From Janthinobacterium saanense (lineage in GTDB: Bacteria > Pseudomonadota > Gammaproteobacteria > Burkholderiales > Burkholderiaceae_D): a stretch of DNA of 64,000 nt. The stretch covers positions 77,931-141,930 of the forward strand of contig NZ_JACHCI010000006.1 of NCBI RefSeq assembly GCF_014200675.1, read 5' to 3'. Positions within the stretch are counted from its first letter, which is position 1. Each line of letters begins with the position of its first letter. Positions 17,903-27,448 of the stretch are shown here, in pieces. Under the pieces are notes generated by a model, which had not been told where the DNA came from, did no database searches, and was given only the letters and a program-made list of their open reading frames with translations. A program made the position numbers and the translations under genes.

Positions 17903-19423
17903 ATGGAAGAACGCATCCTGATCTACGCGCCGGCCGGCCAGGACGCCATTCTGGCCGGCAAGGTGTTAGCCAGCGGCGCCATGCTCAGCCACGCCTGTCA
18001 TTCCGCTGGCGAGCTGGCCGAACAACTGGCGCTGGGCGCGGGCGGCGTGCTGACGGTCGATGAAGCGCTGCATGGGGGCGGCTATCAGGTGCTCGATAAC
18101 TATGCACGCCAGCAGCCGGACTGGTCCGACTTGCCCATCATCCTGCTGACGCATGCAGGGCGGGATAGCCTGCCGCTGCGCCAGGCGATTGCCACCCTGG
18201 GCAATCTGACCCTGCTGGAGCGCCCGGTGCAGGTGCTGACCCTGATCACCTCGGCGCACGCCATGCTGCGCGCGCGTCAGCGCCAGTACCAGGTGCGCGA
18301 GACGCAGCGCCGCAAAGATCAATTTCTCGCCAGCCTGGGCCATGAATTACGCAATCCGCTGGCGCCCATCAAGACCTCGGCGGCCCTGCTCGGCCATCTG
18401 TATCCGGACTCGGCGCAGGTGGCCAGGCTGCAGGCCGTGATCGAGCGCCAGGTGACGCATCTGACGCGGCTGGTGGATGATTTGCTTGACGTGGCGCGCA
18501 TCAACACGGGCAAGATCGAACTGCAATACCAGGATTTCACGCTGGAGCAGATGCTCGGCCATGTGCTGGAATTGTGCCAGCCAGCCGCCAGCGAGCAGCA
18601 CATCGGCATCAGCCAGGACTTGCCGCCGTACACTGTCAGGCTGCATGCCGACTATGCGCGCGTGGTGCAGATCTTTGCCAACATCGTGTCGAACGCAGTG
18701 AAATTTACGCCGCCAGACGGGCATATCCATGTCGCTGCCCACATGCAGGGCAGCCAGTTGCTCGTCAGCATAGAAGATAACGGGATAGGCCTGGACGCGG
18801 ACGCCATGGCGCGCATCTTTTCCATGTTCGAACAAAGCCGCACCGTGGAAGGCAAGATGACCAGTGGCCTGGGCATAGGCCTGAGCCTGGCGCGCCAGTT
18901 TGCCGAAATGCATGGCGGCACCGTAGACGCCGATAGCGCAGGCCCCGGCCATGGCAGCCGCTTCCTGGTCACATTGCCAGCCAGCAAGGCGGACATACCG
19001 GACGCCACGCCTGCCATGCCGGAAACGGCGCCCGCCCCCACCGGGCCAGCCGTGCACGTGCTGGTGGTGGACGACAACCACGATGCAGCCGATTCACTGC
19101 TGGCACTGTTCCAGATGGAAGGCTACGCCGCCAGCGCCGCCTACGATGGCGAACAGGCGCTGGCAGCCGTCGCATCAGACTGGCCGCAACTGATACTGAT
19201 GGACCTGGGCATGCCGGGCATCGATGGTTATGAAGCGGCGCAGCGCATACGCCAGCAGGCGCATGGGCGCGAAGTACTGATGATCGCACTGACAGGCTGG
19301 GGCCAGGGCGACGCCCGTCAGCGCACGGCGCAAGCGGGATTCGATCATCACGTCACCAAACCGGTCGACTTCGACGCCATCGCCGCCCTGTTCCGGCAGC
19401 ACCTCAACGATAAAAAAAAATGA
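17903..19423 (+). CDS. Hybrid histidine kinase with terminal receiver domain
   Basis: 506 residues. Residues 1-125 look like a degenerate receiver (no clear phospho-Asp in the normal place; LTHAGRD at about 83). A short linker leads to HisKA with the H-box FLASLGHELRNPLAPI (His147), a HATPase_c domain (NIVSNAVKFTPPDG, IEDNGIGLD, SGLGIGLSLARQF), an Ala/Pro-rich linker, and a C-terminal receiver (HVLVVDDNHDAADSLLALF, LILMDLGMPGIDGYE, TKPVDFDAI). There are no transmembrane segments, so it is cytoplasmic. It is translated right after the KaiC-like gene; such pairs recur in proteobacteria, and the input signal is unknown. Confidence 0.9.
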   Translation: MEERILIYAPAGQDAILAGKVLASGAMLSHACHSAGELAEQLALGAGGVLTVDEALHGGGYQVLDNYARQQPDWSDLPIILLTHAGRDSLPLRQAIATLGNLTLLERPVQVLTLITSAHAMLRARQRQYQVRETQRRKDQFLASLGHELRNPLAPIKTSAALLGHLYPDSAQVARLQAVIERQVTHLTRLVDDLLDVARINTGKIELQYQDFTLEQMLGHVLELCQPAASEQHIGISQDLPPYTVRLHADYARVVQIFANIVSNAVKFTPPDGHIHVAAHMQGSQLLVSIEDNGIGLDADAMARIFSMFEQSRTVEGKMTSGLGIGLSLARQFAEMHGGTVDADSAGPGHGSRFLVTLPASKADIPDATPAMPETAPAPTGPAVHVLVVDDNHDAADSLLALFQMEGYAASAAYDGEQALAAVASDWPQLILMDLGMPGIDGYEAAQRIRQQAHGREVLMIALTGWGQGDARQRTAQAGFDHHVTKPVDFDAIAALFRQHLNDKKK

Positions 19424-19426
19424 GGT

Positions 19427-21313
19427 CTATTTCCAATTTCCGCGTAATTCCTGTACCCGCTGCTGCAGTAACTCCGGCGTAGCTTCTTCCGGCGGCACGG
19501 GCACACCCACGGCCAGCGACAGGCGCGAGCGCAAGCCTGCCTTGAAAGCCCGCTCAAACAAGTGGCCGTTGCGGTGGCTCAATAAATGCCCCCACAAGCC
19601 GCGCAGCGCCAGCGGAATCACGGGCACCTTGCTGCGCTCGATGATCTTGGCGATGCCGCCCTTGAATTCGCTGATCTGGCCTGTACGGGTCAGCTTGCCT
19701 TCCGGGAAGATGCACACCAGCTCGCCTTCATGCAGCGCTTGTGCGATATCAATAAACGCTTTTTCCATCAGGAAAGGATCTTCCTTGGCCGGCGCGATCG
19801 GTATGGCCTTGGCCGTACGGAATATCCAGCCCAGCAAGGGCATCTTGAAGATGCGGTGATCCATCACGAAACGGATAGGACGCGGGCTGGCCGCCATGAT
19901 GACGATGGCGTCCACATAACTGACGTGATTGCACACCAGCACGGCCGCGCCTTCGGTGGGAATGCGCTGGCCATCGACCACTTTGACCCGGTGTACGGTC
20001 TGTATCAATATCCACGCCAGGAAACGCATCAGGAATTCCGGCACCAGCGAGAAGATGTAGGCGGCCACCAGCGCATTGAGGATGGCGGTGATCAGGAACA
20101 ATTGCGGTATCGTGAAACCCTGGCCCAGCAGCACGATGGCCACGCCGGCCGCCGCCACCATGAACAGGGCGTTGAGGATATTCATACCGGCGATCGTGCG
20201 CGAAATGTGTTTCGGGTCGCAACGGGTCTGTATCAGGGCAAACAGGGGCACGATGAAAAAGCCGCCAAACACGCCGATCATGACGATGTCGATCAGAATG
20301 CGCGGCACGCCCGCCTGGGCGATAAAGCCCAGCGCATCGACCACCTGCGTATTGGCATAGGCATTGCTGGCGAAAAACAGATCGATACCGAACAGCGACA
20401 GGCCGATGGAGCCGAACGGCACCAGGCCGATCTCGATCTTGTGGCCCGACAAGCGTTCGCACAGCAGGGAACCGGCGCCGATGCCGACCGAAAACACGGT
20501 CAGTAGCAAGACGAACACGCTATGGTCGCCATGCAAAAAGTCCTTTGAATACACGGGAAATTGCGCCAGGATCAGGGCGCCATAAAACCAGAACCAGGAG
20601 TTGCCCAGCATGGCCAGGAAGACGGGACGGTTCTTGCGTGAAAAACGCAGGTTGCGGAACGATTCAGCGACGAAATTGACGCTGATCTTCAGGTCCGGCT
20701 CGGGCGCCGGCGTGCGCGGCACGCGGTAGCTGGCGATCAGGCCCAGCACGGAGACAAAGATGGTCGCGCCGGCCACCAGTTCCACCCCCAGCGGCTTGTG
20801 CACGATCAATACGGCGCCCAGTATCTCGCCCAGCAAGATGCCGACAAAAGTGCCCATCTCGATCAAGCCATTACCGCCGACCAATTCCTCGGGTTTCAGC
20901 TGCTGCGGCAGATAGGCATATTTGACGGGGCCGAACAGGGTCGAATGCACGCCCATGCCAACCACGGCGGCGACCAGCAGCCACAAGGTGTGCGTCATCC
21001 AGCCAGCGGCGGCCACGGCCATGATGGCCAGCTCCATCCATTTCACGAAACGGGCCAGGCCCGCTTTTTCAAACTTGTCGGCCAGCTGGCCGGCTGTGGC
21101 CGAGAACACCACATAGGGCAAGATGAACAGGCCGGGGATCAGATTGGTGATGGTGGACGGATCCAGCGTGGTCCAGCTCAGCGCATCGTAGGCGAGTATC
21201 ACCATCAAGGCCGTCTTGAACAGATTGTCGTTGAAGGCGCCAAAGAACTGGGTCCAGAAAAATGGCCCGAAACGACGCTGTGACAATAAGGAAAACTGGC
21301 TTTGTTGACTCAT
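19427..21313 (-). CDS. MFS transporter fused to 1-acyl-glycerophosphate acyltransferase (LplT/Aas type)
   Basis: 628 residues from the ATG at 21313; a TTG three codons upstream is less likely. Residues 1-420 are a 12-helix MFS domain starting FGPFFWTQFFGAFNDNLFKTALMV, the LplT lysophospholipid-flippase signature. Residues about 430-628 are a PlsC domain with NHVSYVD (the HX4D motif) and FPEGKLTRTG. It lacks the C-terminal AMP-ligase domain seen in longer LplT-Aas fusions. Expected role: flip lysophospholipids inward and reacylate them at the inner membrane. It converges on the hybrid kinase gene with only 3 bases between stops. Confidence 0.88.
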   Translation of the reverse strand: MSQQSQFSLLSQRRFGPFFWTQFFGAFNDNLFKTALMVILAYDALSWTTLDPSTITNLIPGLFILPYVVFSATAGQLADKFEKAGLARFVKWMELAIMAVAAAGWMTHTLWLLVAAVVGMGVHSTLFGPVKYAYLPQQLKPEELVGGNGLIEMGTFVGILLGEILGAVLIVHKPLGVELVAGATIFVSVLGLIASYRVPRTPAPEPDLKISVNFVAESFRNLRFSRKNRPVFLAMLGNSWFWFYGALILAQFPVYSKDFLHGDHSVFVLLLTVFSVGIGAGSLLCERLSGHKIEIGLVPFGSIGLSLFGIDLFFASNAYANTQVVDALGFIAQAGVPRILIDIVMIGVFGGFFIVPLFALIQTRCDPKHISRTIAGMNILNALFMVAAAGVAIVLLGQGFTIPQLFLITAILNALVAAYIFSLVPEFLMRFLAWILIQTVHRVKVVDGQRIPTEGAAVLVCNHVSYVDAIVIMAASPRPIRFVMDHRIFKMPLLGWIFRTAKAIPIAPAKEDPFLMEKAFIDIAQALHEGELVCIFPEGKLTRTGQISEFKGGIAKIIERSKVPVIPLALRGLWGHLLSHRNGHLFERAFKAGLRSRLSLAVGVPVPPEEATPELLQQRVQELRGNWK

Positions 21314-21530
21314 GGTAGGCAATGGGCGATGAAGGAATGGCTAAAATACAGCACTATCTGGCGCACGACAATCTGAATGTCACTGGGTTGCTTATCATCA
21401 ATACACGATTCTGCGCGCCGCCCCATGCTGGCCACTACTCTGTCTGATGGCTATCATCACCAATCGTACAGAGTGCTCCTACTTTGGGCGTGCCCTCCTG
21501 TCACGCCCGTACCGCGAGGAAATTCTATCC

Positions 21531-24500
21531 ATGGCCAACCTCATTCTGATAGCCGTATTACTGGCGGGCGCGCTCAGCACTGCTTTTATCGTATCCATAC
21601 TGGCCTATATGAATACCATCACGCTGGAGGAGGCCAACAGACAATTGCGCACGGATATTGACAGTATGCAGGCGCGCCTGCGGGCGCTGGAACGCCTTCC
21701 TGCTGCGACGACTCCCATCCTTGAACCTGCCAAAGCTGCGCCTGCGGCAGCACCCGTCCAGGCAGCCGCCGTTGTCAAGGCCGAGCCTGTCAAAGCCCCG
21801 CCTGCGCCACCGCTGCGGCCAGTCTCACCGCCCCCGCCCAAGCCTGCCCCCACCCTGCCCGATACCCCAGCCTGGATAGCACACAAGGATGGTCTATTTG
21901 CCAAGGCCAAAAACTGGCTGTTGACGGGCAATCTGGTGGCCAAGCTGGGTTTATTGATTCTGTTCCTGGGCGTCAGCTTCCTGCTCAAGTATGTGTCGGC
22001 GCAAGTGACGCTGCCCATCGAACTGCGGCTGACTGGCATCGCGCTGTTTGACATCGCCCTGCTGGCCTGGGCCTGGCGCATCCGCGGTAGCCGTCCCGGC
22101 ATCAGCCTGCCGCTGCAGGGCACCGCGCTGGCGATACTGATGCTGGTCACTTTCGGCGCCTTCCGCCTGTACGGTCTGATGCCTGCCGGCCTGGCTTTTG
22201 CCCTGCTGTTCGTGCTGACGGCCCTGACTTGCCTGCTCGCGGTGCTGCAAAACGCTGTCTGGCTGGCCGTGTTCGGCATCGTCGGCGGCTTTGCCGTGCC
22301 GCTGCTGGTGTCGACCGGCAGCGGCAACCATATCGGCCTGTTCAGTTATTACGCACTGCTCAATGCGGGCGTGTTCGTGATCGCCCTGCAACGTGCCTGG
22401 CGCATCTTGAATGTGCTGAGCTTTGGCTTTACCTTTGCCGTCGCCACCACCTGGGGCCTGCTGCGCTACACGCCGGACAATTATCTGTCGGCACAATTGT
22501 TTCTGATCCTCTACGTGCTGTTTTATGTCAGCATCGCCATCGCCTACTGCGCGCGCCAGGCGCCGCGTTTGAAACATTATGTGGATGGCACGCTGGTATT
22601 CGGCACGCCGCTGGCCGCCATGGGCTTGCAATTTGGCCTGGTGCAGCAGTTTTCATTCGGCCTGGCCTTTTCCGCGCTGATTGCCGGCCTGTTTTATACA
22701 AGCCTGGCCGTAACGCTGTGGCGCCGCGACAATTTCAGGCTGCTGGCCGAAACCTTCTTGGCGCTGGGCATCGTCTTCGGCACCCTGGCGATTCCATTTG
22801 CGCTCGATGGCCGCTGGACCTCGGCCGCCTGGGCGCTGGAAGGCGCAGGCATCGTCTGGGTCGGCTTGCGCCAGCGTCAGACGCTGGCCTGGGCCTTCGG
22901 TTTGCTGGTGCAGGCGGCTGCCTGGATTTCTTTCCTGGTCGCCATGATGGGACTCGATGCGGCTGCGACCCTACAAGCCCATCTATGGCTGGGCTGCCTG
23001 CTGCTATCCGCCGCCGCAATGGTGATGGCGCTCAGTTTCCGCCGCCATGGCAGCCCCTTGTATCCTGATCTGATGCCCAACCTGGCGGTGATTTTCCTGA
23101 TCGCCGCCACGGCCTGGCTGCTGGGCGGCGTCTGGAATGAAATCCTGCTGCATACCGAGGCTGCAACACAATTGAACCTGCTGACCATCAGCGGCCTGGG
23201 CGTGGCCGCCTTGCTGGCCTGGCTGGCCCACCGCCTGCAATGGCAAGCCGCGCGCGCCCTGCTGCTGGCGGTGCAGGCGCTGGCCGGCTTGATGTTGCTC
23301 AGCCGCGCCAGCTGGGCCTGGGACCAGCATCCTGCCAGCCTGTTCGAAGGCTCCTTCCTCAGCGCCCTGCTGCTGGGCGCCGCCGCCTTTGCCAGCGCCT
23401 GGTTCACGCAGCGCCAGGCCCGCCAGGGCGATGACTTGGCTGCCCTGGCGACGCGGCCCCTGCTGCAATGGAGCGCCATCCTGTGGTTTGCCGCCATCCT
23501 CGTGCCGCTCAGCAGCTGGCTGCTGCAGCTGATCGATGGCAAGCTGCCATTCCAGGCGCAGGCGGGCGAACACTGGCTGGCCCTGTACGTCATCACCGTG
23601 GCCGTTACCACGCCGGCGTTTGTACTGCTGGCCCAACGCCTGGCCTGGCCGCTGCTGCGCTGGTTCGGCGTTGCCGCCTGGCTGGTGCTGGGCTTGTGGA
23701 GCATCAATCTGTTGCTGGAACTGTCCATGCGCAGTGATCTGCCGAGCGGCCTGTCGTGGCTGGCGCTGGCTTGCGCCCTGGCAACGGGCGAATATCTCTT
23801 ATACATCTGGCCGCGCGCCGGCTGGCGTCTCGACGCGCGCGCCTTGCGCCTGCTGCATACGATCAGGACGGCCGCGCCCTGGTTGATGCTGTGGCCGGTG
23901 GGTTATCTATATGTCAGCGCATGGCTGGCGCCGCACGAAGACAGCGTCAGCCCTGCCTGGGCACGTTACCTGCCGGCCTGGGCCATGATGCTGGCGCTGG
24001 CCTGGCTGATACGCCGCTGCCGCCTGGGCGGCTGGCCGGTGGCGCCCATCGCTGGCTGGTATCAGCGCACTCTGATCCCGCTGGCCGCGCTCTGCTCGCT
24101 GCTGCTCATGAGCGCCTGGAATATCCTCGACGATGGCGCCATGGCGCCCCTGCCCTATTTGCCACTGCTCAATCCGCTGGACTTGAGCAGCGGCTTCGCC
24201 ATGCTGCTGGCAATAAGCGCTCACCGCCTGCTGCCAGCGGGTGAGTGGCCACTGCCAGCCCGGTGGCAGCCGCGCCTGCCTCTGGTCGCCGCCTGCTTCG
24301 TGTATGGCTGGTTCAACCTGATGCTGCTGCGCACGGTGTCGCATTATCTGGGCGTACCCTATGAATTTAACGCCATGCTGGGCTCGCAATTCGTGCAAGC
24401 CATGCTGTCCCTGGTCTGGAGTATCACGGCCCTGCTGCTGATGCGCCGCGCGGCGCACCGGCAACGGCGCCAGCAATGGAGCCTGGGGGCCGTGCTGCTG

Positions 24501-24671
24501 GCGCTGGTCGTCGTCAAGCTATTTACCTTCGACCTGTCGAACGTGGGCGGCATCGAGCGCATCGTGTCATTTGTCGGCGTGGGCTTGCTGATGCTGCTGA
24601 TCGGCTATCTGGCGCCTTTCCCCAAGGCCAACACGCATGTGCCAGCCGAACCGAACCCGGGAGCCGCATGA
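21531..24671 (+). CDS. DUF2339 polytopic membrane protein
   Basis: 1046 residues from the ATG at 21531, which has GAGGAA upstream; a longer frame from 21447 begins with a non-membrane leader and is rejected. After an N-terminal helix, a coiled segment (EEANRQLRTDIDSMQARLRAL) and a Pro/Ala-rich linker, the remainder is about 25-30 hydrophobic helices typical of DUF2339. NWLLTGNLVAKLGLLILFLGVSFLLKY is the family hallmark near residue 145. Function unknown; members are often paired with DUF3999 proteins, as here. The stop overlaps the next start in ATGA. Confidence 0.88.
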   Translation: MANLILIAVLLAGALSTAFIVSILAYMNTITLEEANRQLRTDIDSMQARLRALERLPAATTPILEPAKAAPAAAPVQAAAVVKAEPVKAPPAPPLRPVSPPPPKPAPTLPDTPAWIAHKDGLFAKAKNWLLTGNLVAKLGLLILFLGVSFLLKYVSAQVTLPIELRLTGIALFDIALLAWAWRIRGSRPGISLPLQGTALAILMLVTFGAFRLYGLMPAGLAFALLFVLTALTCLLAVLQNAVWLAVFGIVGGFAVPLLVSTGSGNHIGLFSYYALLNAGVFVIALQRAWRILNVLSFGFTFAVATTWGLLRYTPDNYLSAQLFLILYVLFYVSIAIAYCARQAPRLKHYVDGTLVFGTPLAAMGLQFGLVQQFSFGLAFSALIAGLFYTSLAVTLWRRDNFRLLAETFLALGIVFGTLAIPFALDGRWTSAAWALEGAGIVWVGLRQRQTLAWAFGLLVQAAAWISFLVAMMGLDAAATLQAHLWLGCLLLSAAAMVMALSFRRHGSPLYPDLMPNLAVIFLIAATAWLLGGVWNEILLHTEAATQLNLLTISGLGVAALLAWLAHRLQWQAARALLLAVQALAGLMLLSRASWAWDQHPASLFEGSFLSALLLGAAAFASAWFTQRQARQGDDLAALATRPLLQWSAILWFAAILVPLSSWLLQLIDGKLPFQAQAGEHWLALYVITVAVTTPAFVLLAQRLAWPLLRWFGVAAWLVLGLWSINLLLELSMRSDLPSGLSWLALACALATGEYLLYIWPRAGWRLDARALRLLHTIRTAAPWLMLWPVGYLYVSAWLAPHEDSVSPAWARYLPAWAMMLALAWLIRRCRLGGWPVAPIAGWYQRTLIPLAALCSLLLMSAWNILDDGAMAPLPYLPLLNPLDLSSGFAMLLAISAHRLLPAGEWPLPARWQPRLPLVAACFVYGWFNLMLLRTVSHYLGVPYEFNAMLGSQFVQAMLSLVWSITALLLMRRAAHRQRRQQWSLGAVLLALVVVKLFTFDLSNVGGIERIVSFVGVGLLMLLIGYLAPFPKANTHVPAEPNPGAA

Positions 24672-26095
24672 AAACCGTACTCTTTTTCTGCAGCTTGCTG
24701 ATAGCGGGCGCCGCGTCTGCAGCATCGCAAGACCAGCCGCAAGACTACGGCTGGAGCATCGTGCTGACGCCGCAAGCTGGCGCCGGCCTGAGCCGCATGA
24801 GCTTGCCCACCGATGTGTATCTGCACGCGCGCTCAGCCAGCCTGGACGATGTGCGCCTGTTCGACGGCAGCGGCAAGCCCCTGGCTTTTGCCATTACCGC
24901 GCCGCCCGTGCAATCGCGCACGCAGCGCGACAGCATTCCGGTCAACATTTTTCCGGTGGTCGGGACGCAAGTCTCTCACAGCAATCTCGATGGCTTCGAT
25001 ATCCATACCGGCAATGATGGCCGGTTGCTATCGGTCAGCTCGCGCGAAGGCACGGCGCCTGGCATGGCATCGCGCTTGCAGGCACTGGTGCTCGATGCCG
25101 GCAAGCAAAGCAAGGATGGCCGCATCAACGCCCTGCGCTTTACCTTACCGCATGACACCGACAACTACAACGCGCAAGTACTGCTGGAAGTGAGCGACGA
25201 CTTGAAACAGTGGGACGCGATTGCCACCACCACCCTGAACTGGCTGCGCAACAGCGATGCGCAAACCCTGGCGAACGACCGCATCGACTTTGCGCCGCGC
25301 AGCTTCCGCTATGCCCGCCTGAGCTGGCAGTACGGCGAACCCATCGCCTTCGCCGCCATCGACGCACAGCAACTGAGCCAGACGGCGATCGCCGCGCCGC
25401 GCGCCTCGATTGCGCTGCAGGGCACGGCCGGCAAGAGCGGCGGCGAACGCCTGTATGCCACACCGATTGCCATACCGGCCGATAGCATCAGCTTGCAGCT
25501 AGACGACAGCAACACCGTCATGCCCGTGACCCTGGGCGTCTATCACCAGGCAAATACAGCGCCACAACACAGGCTGCGCTTAAGGCCACGGACGACAACC
25601 AGCGGCCACTTCGAAGCGCTGCTGAACACCACCTTTTATCGCATCAATGTCGATGGCAAGGAGAAAATCTCGGGTGAGCTATCCATGCCGGTGGTGCAGA
25701 CGGCGCAATGGGTATTGCGTCCGCAAATAGAAAGCGCCACTGTCATGAACAGCAAATCGATGTTGCATCTGGGCTGGACACCTGCCCAGCTGGTCTTCCT
25801 GGCCAGCGGCAAGCCGCCGTATCAGCTGGCCTTCGGCAAACAGGGCGCCAGTGCGGCGGCGCTGCCGCTGTCGCAAGTCGCGCCAGGTGTCAAGCCGGAA
25901 GAGTTGCTGGCTTTGCCGACGGCTACCCCAGGCCAGCTGGTGGCGCTGAACGGTACTGCGCCCGTACAAAAAACGCCGGACAGCGCAGGCTTGCGGCTGG
26001 CCGCCCTGTGGGCCGCCTTGCTGCTGGGTGTGGCCGTGCTGGGCTTTTTTGCCTGGCGTTTGCTGACACAAATCCGGCAAGAGCCCAGGGCTTAA
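24668..26095 (+). CDS. DUF3999 exported/membrane-anchored protein
   Basis: 475 residues; the ATG overlaps the DUF2339 stop by 4 bases, so the two are translationally coupled. The signal peptide is MKTVLFFCSLLIAGAASAAS. The body is beta-rich (galactose-binding-like stretches such as RYARLSWQYGEPIAFAAIDAQQL). One C-terminal membrane helix (LAALWAALLLGVAVLGFFAW) and a short basic tail leave most of it in the periplasm. It presumably works with the DUF2339 protein; the pathway is unknown. Confidence 0.85.
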   Translation: MKTVLFFCSLLIAGAASAASQDQPQDYGWSIVLTPQAGAGLSRMSLPTDVYLHARSASLDDVRLFDGSGKPLAFAITAPPVQSRTQRDSIPVNIFPVVGTQVSHSNLDGFDIHTGNDGRLLSVSSREGTAPGMASRLQALVLDAGKQSKDGRINALRFTLPHDTDNYNAQVLLEVSDDLKQWDAIATTTLNWLRNSDAQTLANDRIDFAPRSFRYARLSWQYGEPIAFAAIDAQQLSQTAIAAPRASIALQGTAGKSGGERLYATPIAIPADSISLQLDDSNTVMPVTLGVYHQANTAPQHRLRLRPRTTTSGHFEALLNTTFYRINVDGKEKISGELSMPVVQTAQWVLRPQIESATVMNSKSMLHLGWTPAQLVFLASGKPPYQLAFGKQGASAAALPLSQVAPGVKPEELLALPTATPGQLVALNGTAPVQKTPDSAGLRLAALWAALLLGVAVLGFFAWRLLTQIRQEPRA

Positions 26096-26119
26096 TACCG
26101 TCTATTTAAGGCCGCAAAT

Positions 26120-26863
26120 TCAATGCCGCAACAGCGCCTTGAAGGTTTGCGGCATCCACGGCCGTGCCGCCAGCATGAAGCTGATGGCCAGGCGTTCATT
26201 GCCGGGCAGGCGCGCATCCTCCTGGTGCTGCTGCGAAAACTCCACCGCCACCTGCTTGAGCCGCTCCAGCAGGGCAGCCGTGGATTTTTTTGACAGCATC
26301 ACATTGACCAGGCGCAGCAATTCCGTCTCGCCGTCGAATTGCGAATTGAGGTAGTCGCCATACGCTTCTTGCTTGAAGTAGGTATGGATGGGACCGTTCG
26401 GTATCCACGCAAACGTGCGCGCCACCAGCAGTTTTACCCGGTTGTTCGGCAACAGTTCCAAAAAACCGATCTTGTCCAGGCGTAGCAGGTATTTGATGGC
26501 TTGCGCTTCGCTGATGTCATAGATGGCGAGGATCTGTTCCAGCGGCAGCAAGTTCAGGGCCGAGACGGCCACCACGAACAGGCGCGGATCATCGATGATT
26601 TCTTTCTCTTGATCATAGGTCAAGCCCGTGATCAGGGTCGGCACGGCCTGCGCCGCCTGCATGGCTTGCATCAATTGCGGGAAGTCGCTGTCGATGGCCA
26701 CCAGGATCTGCTCCAGGCGCTGCAGCGTAAATTGCTTGAGCGAAAACATGCGCTTGACGCTGGCTTCCGACACCTCGATGCGCCGGGCCAGTTCGGCATA
26801 CGTCACGGAACGCGCTTTTAACAAGCGTTTCAAGGCTTCGATCAAGGCATGGGTTTGCTGCAT
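26120..26863 (-). CDS. XRE-type helix-turn-helix regulator
   Basis: 247 residues. The N-terminal HTH is clear: LIEALKRLLKARSVTYAELARRIEVSEASVKRMFSLKQFTLQRLEQIL (about residues 7-55). The remaining about 190 residues are helical, with a second winged-helix-like region (ISEAQAIKYLLRLDKIGFLELLPNNRVKLLVARTF), and may sense a ligand or protein. It converges on the DUF3999 gene and diverges from the exported-protein pair at 27013. Confidence 0.8.
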   Translation of the reverse strand: MQQTHALIEALKRLLKARSVTYAELARRIEVSEASVKRMFSLKQFTLQRLEQILVAIDSDFPQLMQAMQAAQAVPTLITGLTYDQEKEIIDDPRLFVVAVSALNLLPLEQILAIYDISEAQAIKYLLRLDKIGFLELLPNNRVKLLVARTFAWIPNGPIHTYFKQEAYGDYLNSQFDGETELLRLVNVMLSKKSTAALLERLKQVAVEFSQQHQEDARLPGNERLAISFMLAARPWMPQTFKALLRH

Positions 26864-27012
26864 CTCATTCTTTCACAATCAACAAGCAAATATAGTATCA
26901 AAAAATAATACCACCAGTATGAACACTCACTACGAGTAGCGTTTTCGTTGACCCAACACAGGCGCTGGCTAATCATGGCGCTGCCAATCAGGCACATATG
27001 AAGGAGACCACC

Positions 27013-27420
27013 ATGCAACGCTTGCTACCCCTGTATTTGTCCATCTTGCTCGCCATATCCGGCACGGCCCATGCCGGCGTCTCGGAAAACCTGTCGAAAG
27101 GATCGCAAAATCTCAGCCAGGGTTCCGCCATCGTGGTGGCCGGCTCCATGTCGATGCTGGTGGCGTCCGGCCAGATCGTCGTCGCCAGCGTGCAAACCGT
27201 GGGCGAAGGCATCGTCATCGTCCTGAAAGGCGCATCCGAAGCGGGCGGCGCCTCCATTCAGTTGAGCGCGCAAGCGGCCAAGGGTTTGTCGGTGGCGGTC
27301 GGCACGGTGGTCAGCGTGGTGGCGGTCTCCACCGGCCACGTGCTGGTCTTGTCGGGCAAGGCGATTGCCTTCATCCCGAACGAGCTGGGCCAGGCTTTGC
27401 TGCACCACTCCAAGGTTTAA
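27013..27420 (+). CDS. Small exported Val/Ser/Gly-rich protein
   Basis: 135 residues. I chose the ATG at 27013 because AAGGAG lies 7 bases upstream, whereas the ATG at 26998 precedes that site. The signal peptide is LLPLYLSILLAISGTAHA. The mature part is built of quasi-repeats rich in Val, Ser, Ala and Gly (SQNLSQGSAIVVAGSMSMLVASGQIVVASVQTV), suggesting amphipathic strands or helices that sit on a membrane or assemble. I do not recognise the family with certainty. It is followed 28 bases later by a DUF2145 gene and is likely co-transcribed. Confidence 0.7.
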   Translation: MQRLLPLYLSILLAISGTAHAGVSENLSKGSQNLSQGSAIVVAGSMSMLVASGQIVVASVQTVGEGIVIVLKGASEAGGASIQLSAQAAKGLSVAVGTVVSVVAVSTGHVLVLSGKAIAFIPNELGQALLHHSKV

Positions 27421-27448
27421 CAACGCCACGCATAACAAAGGACACACC

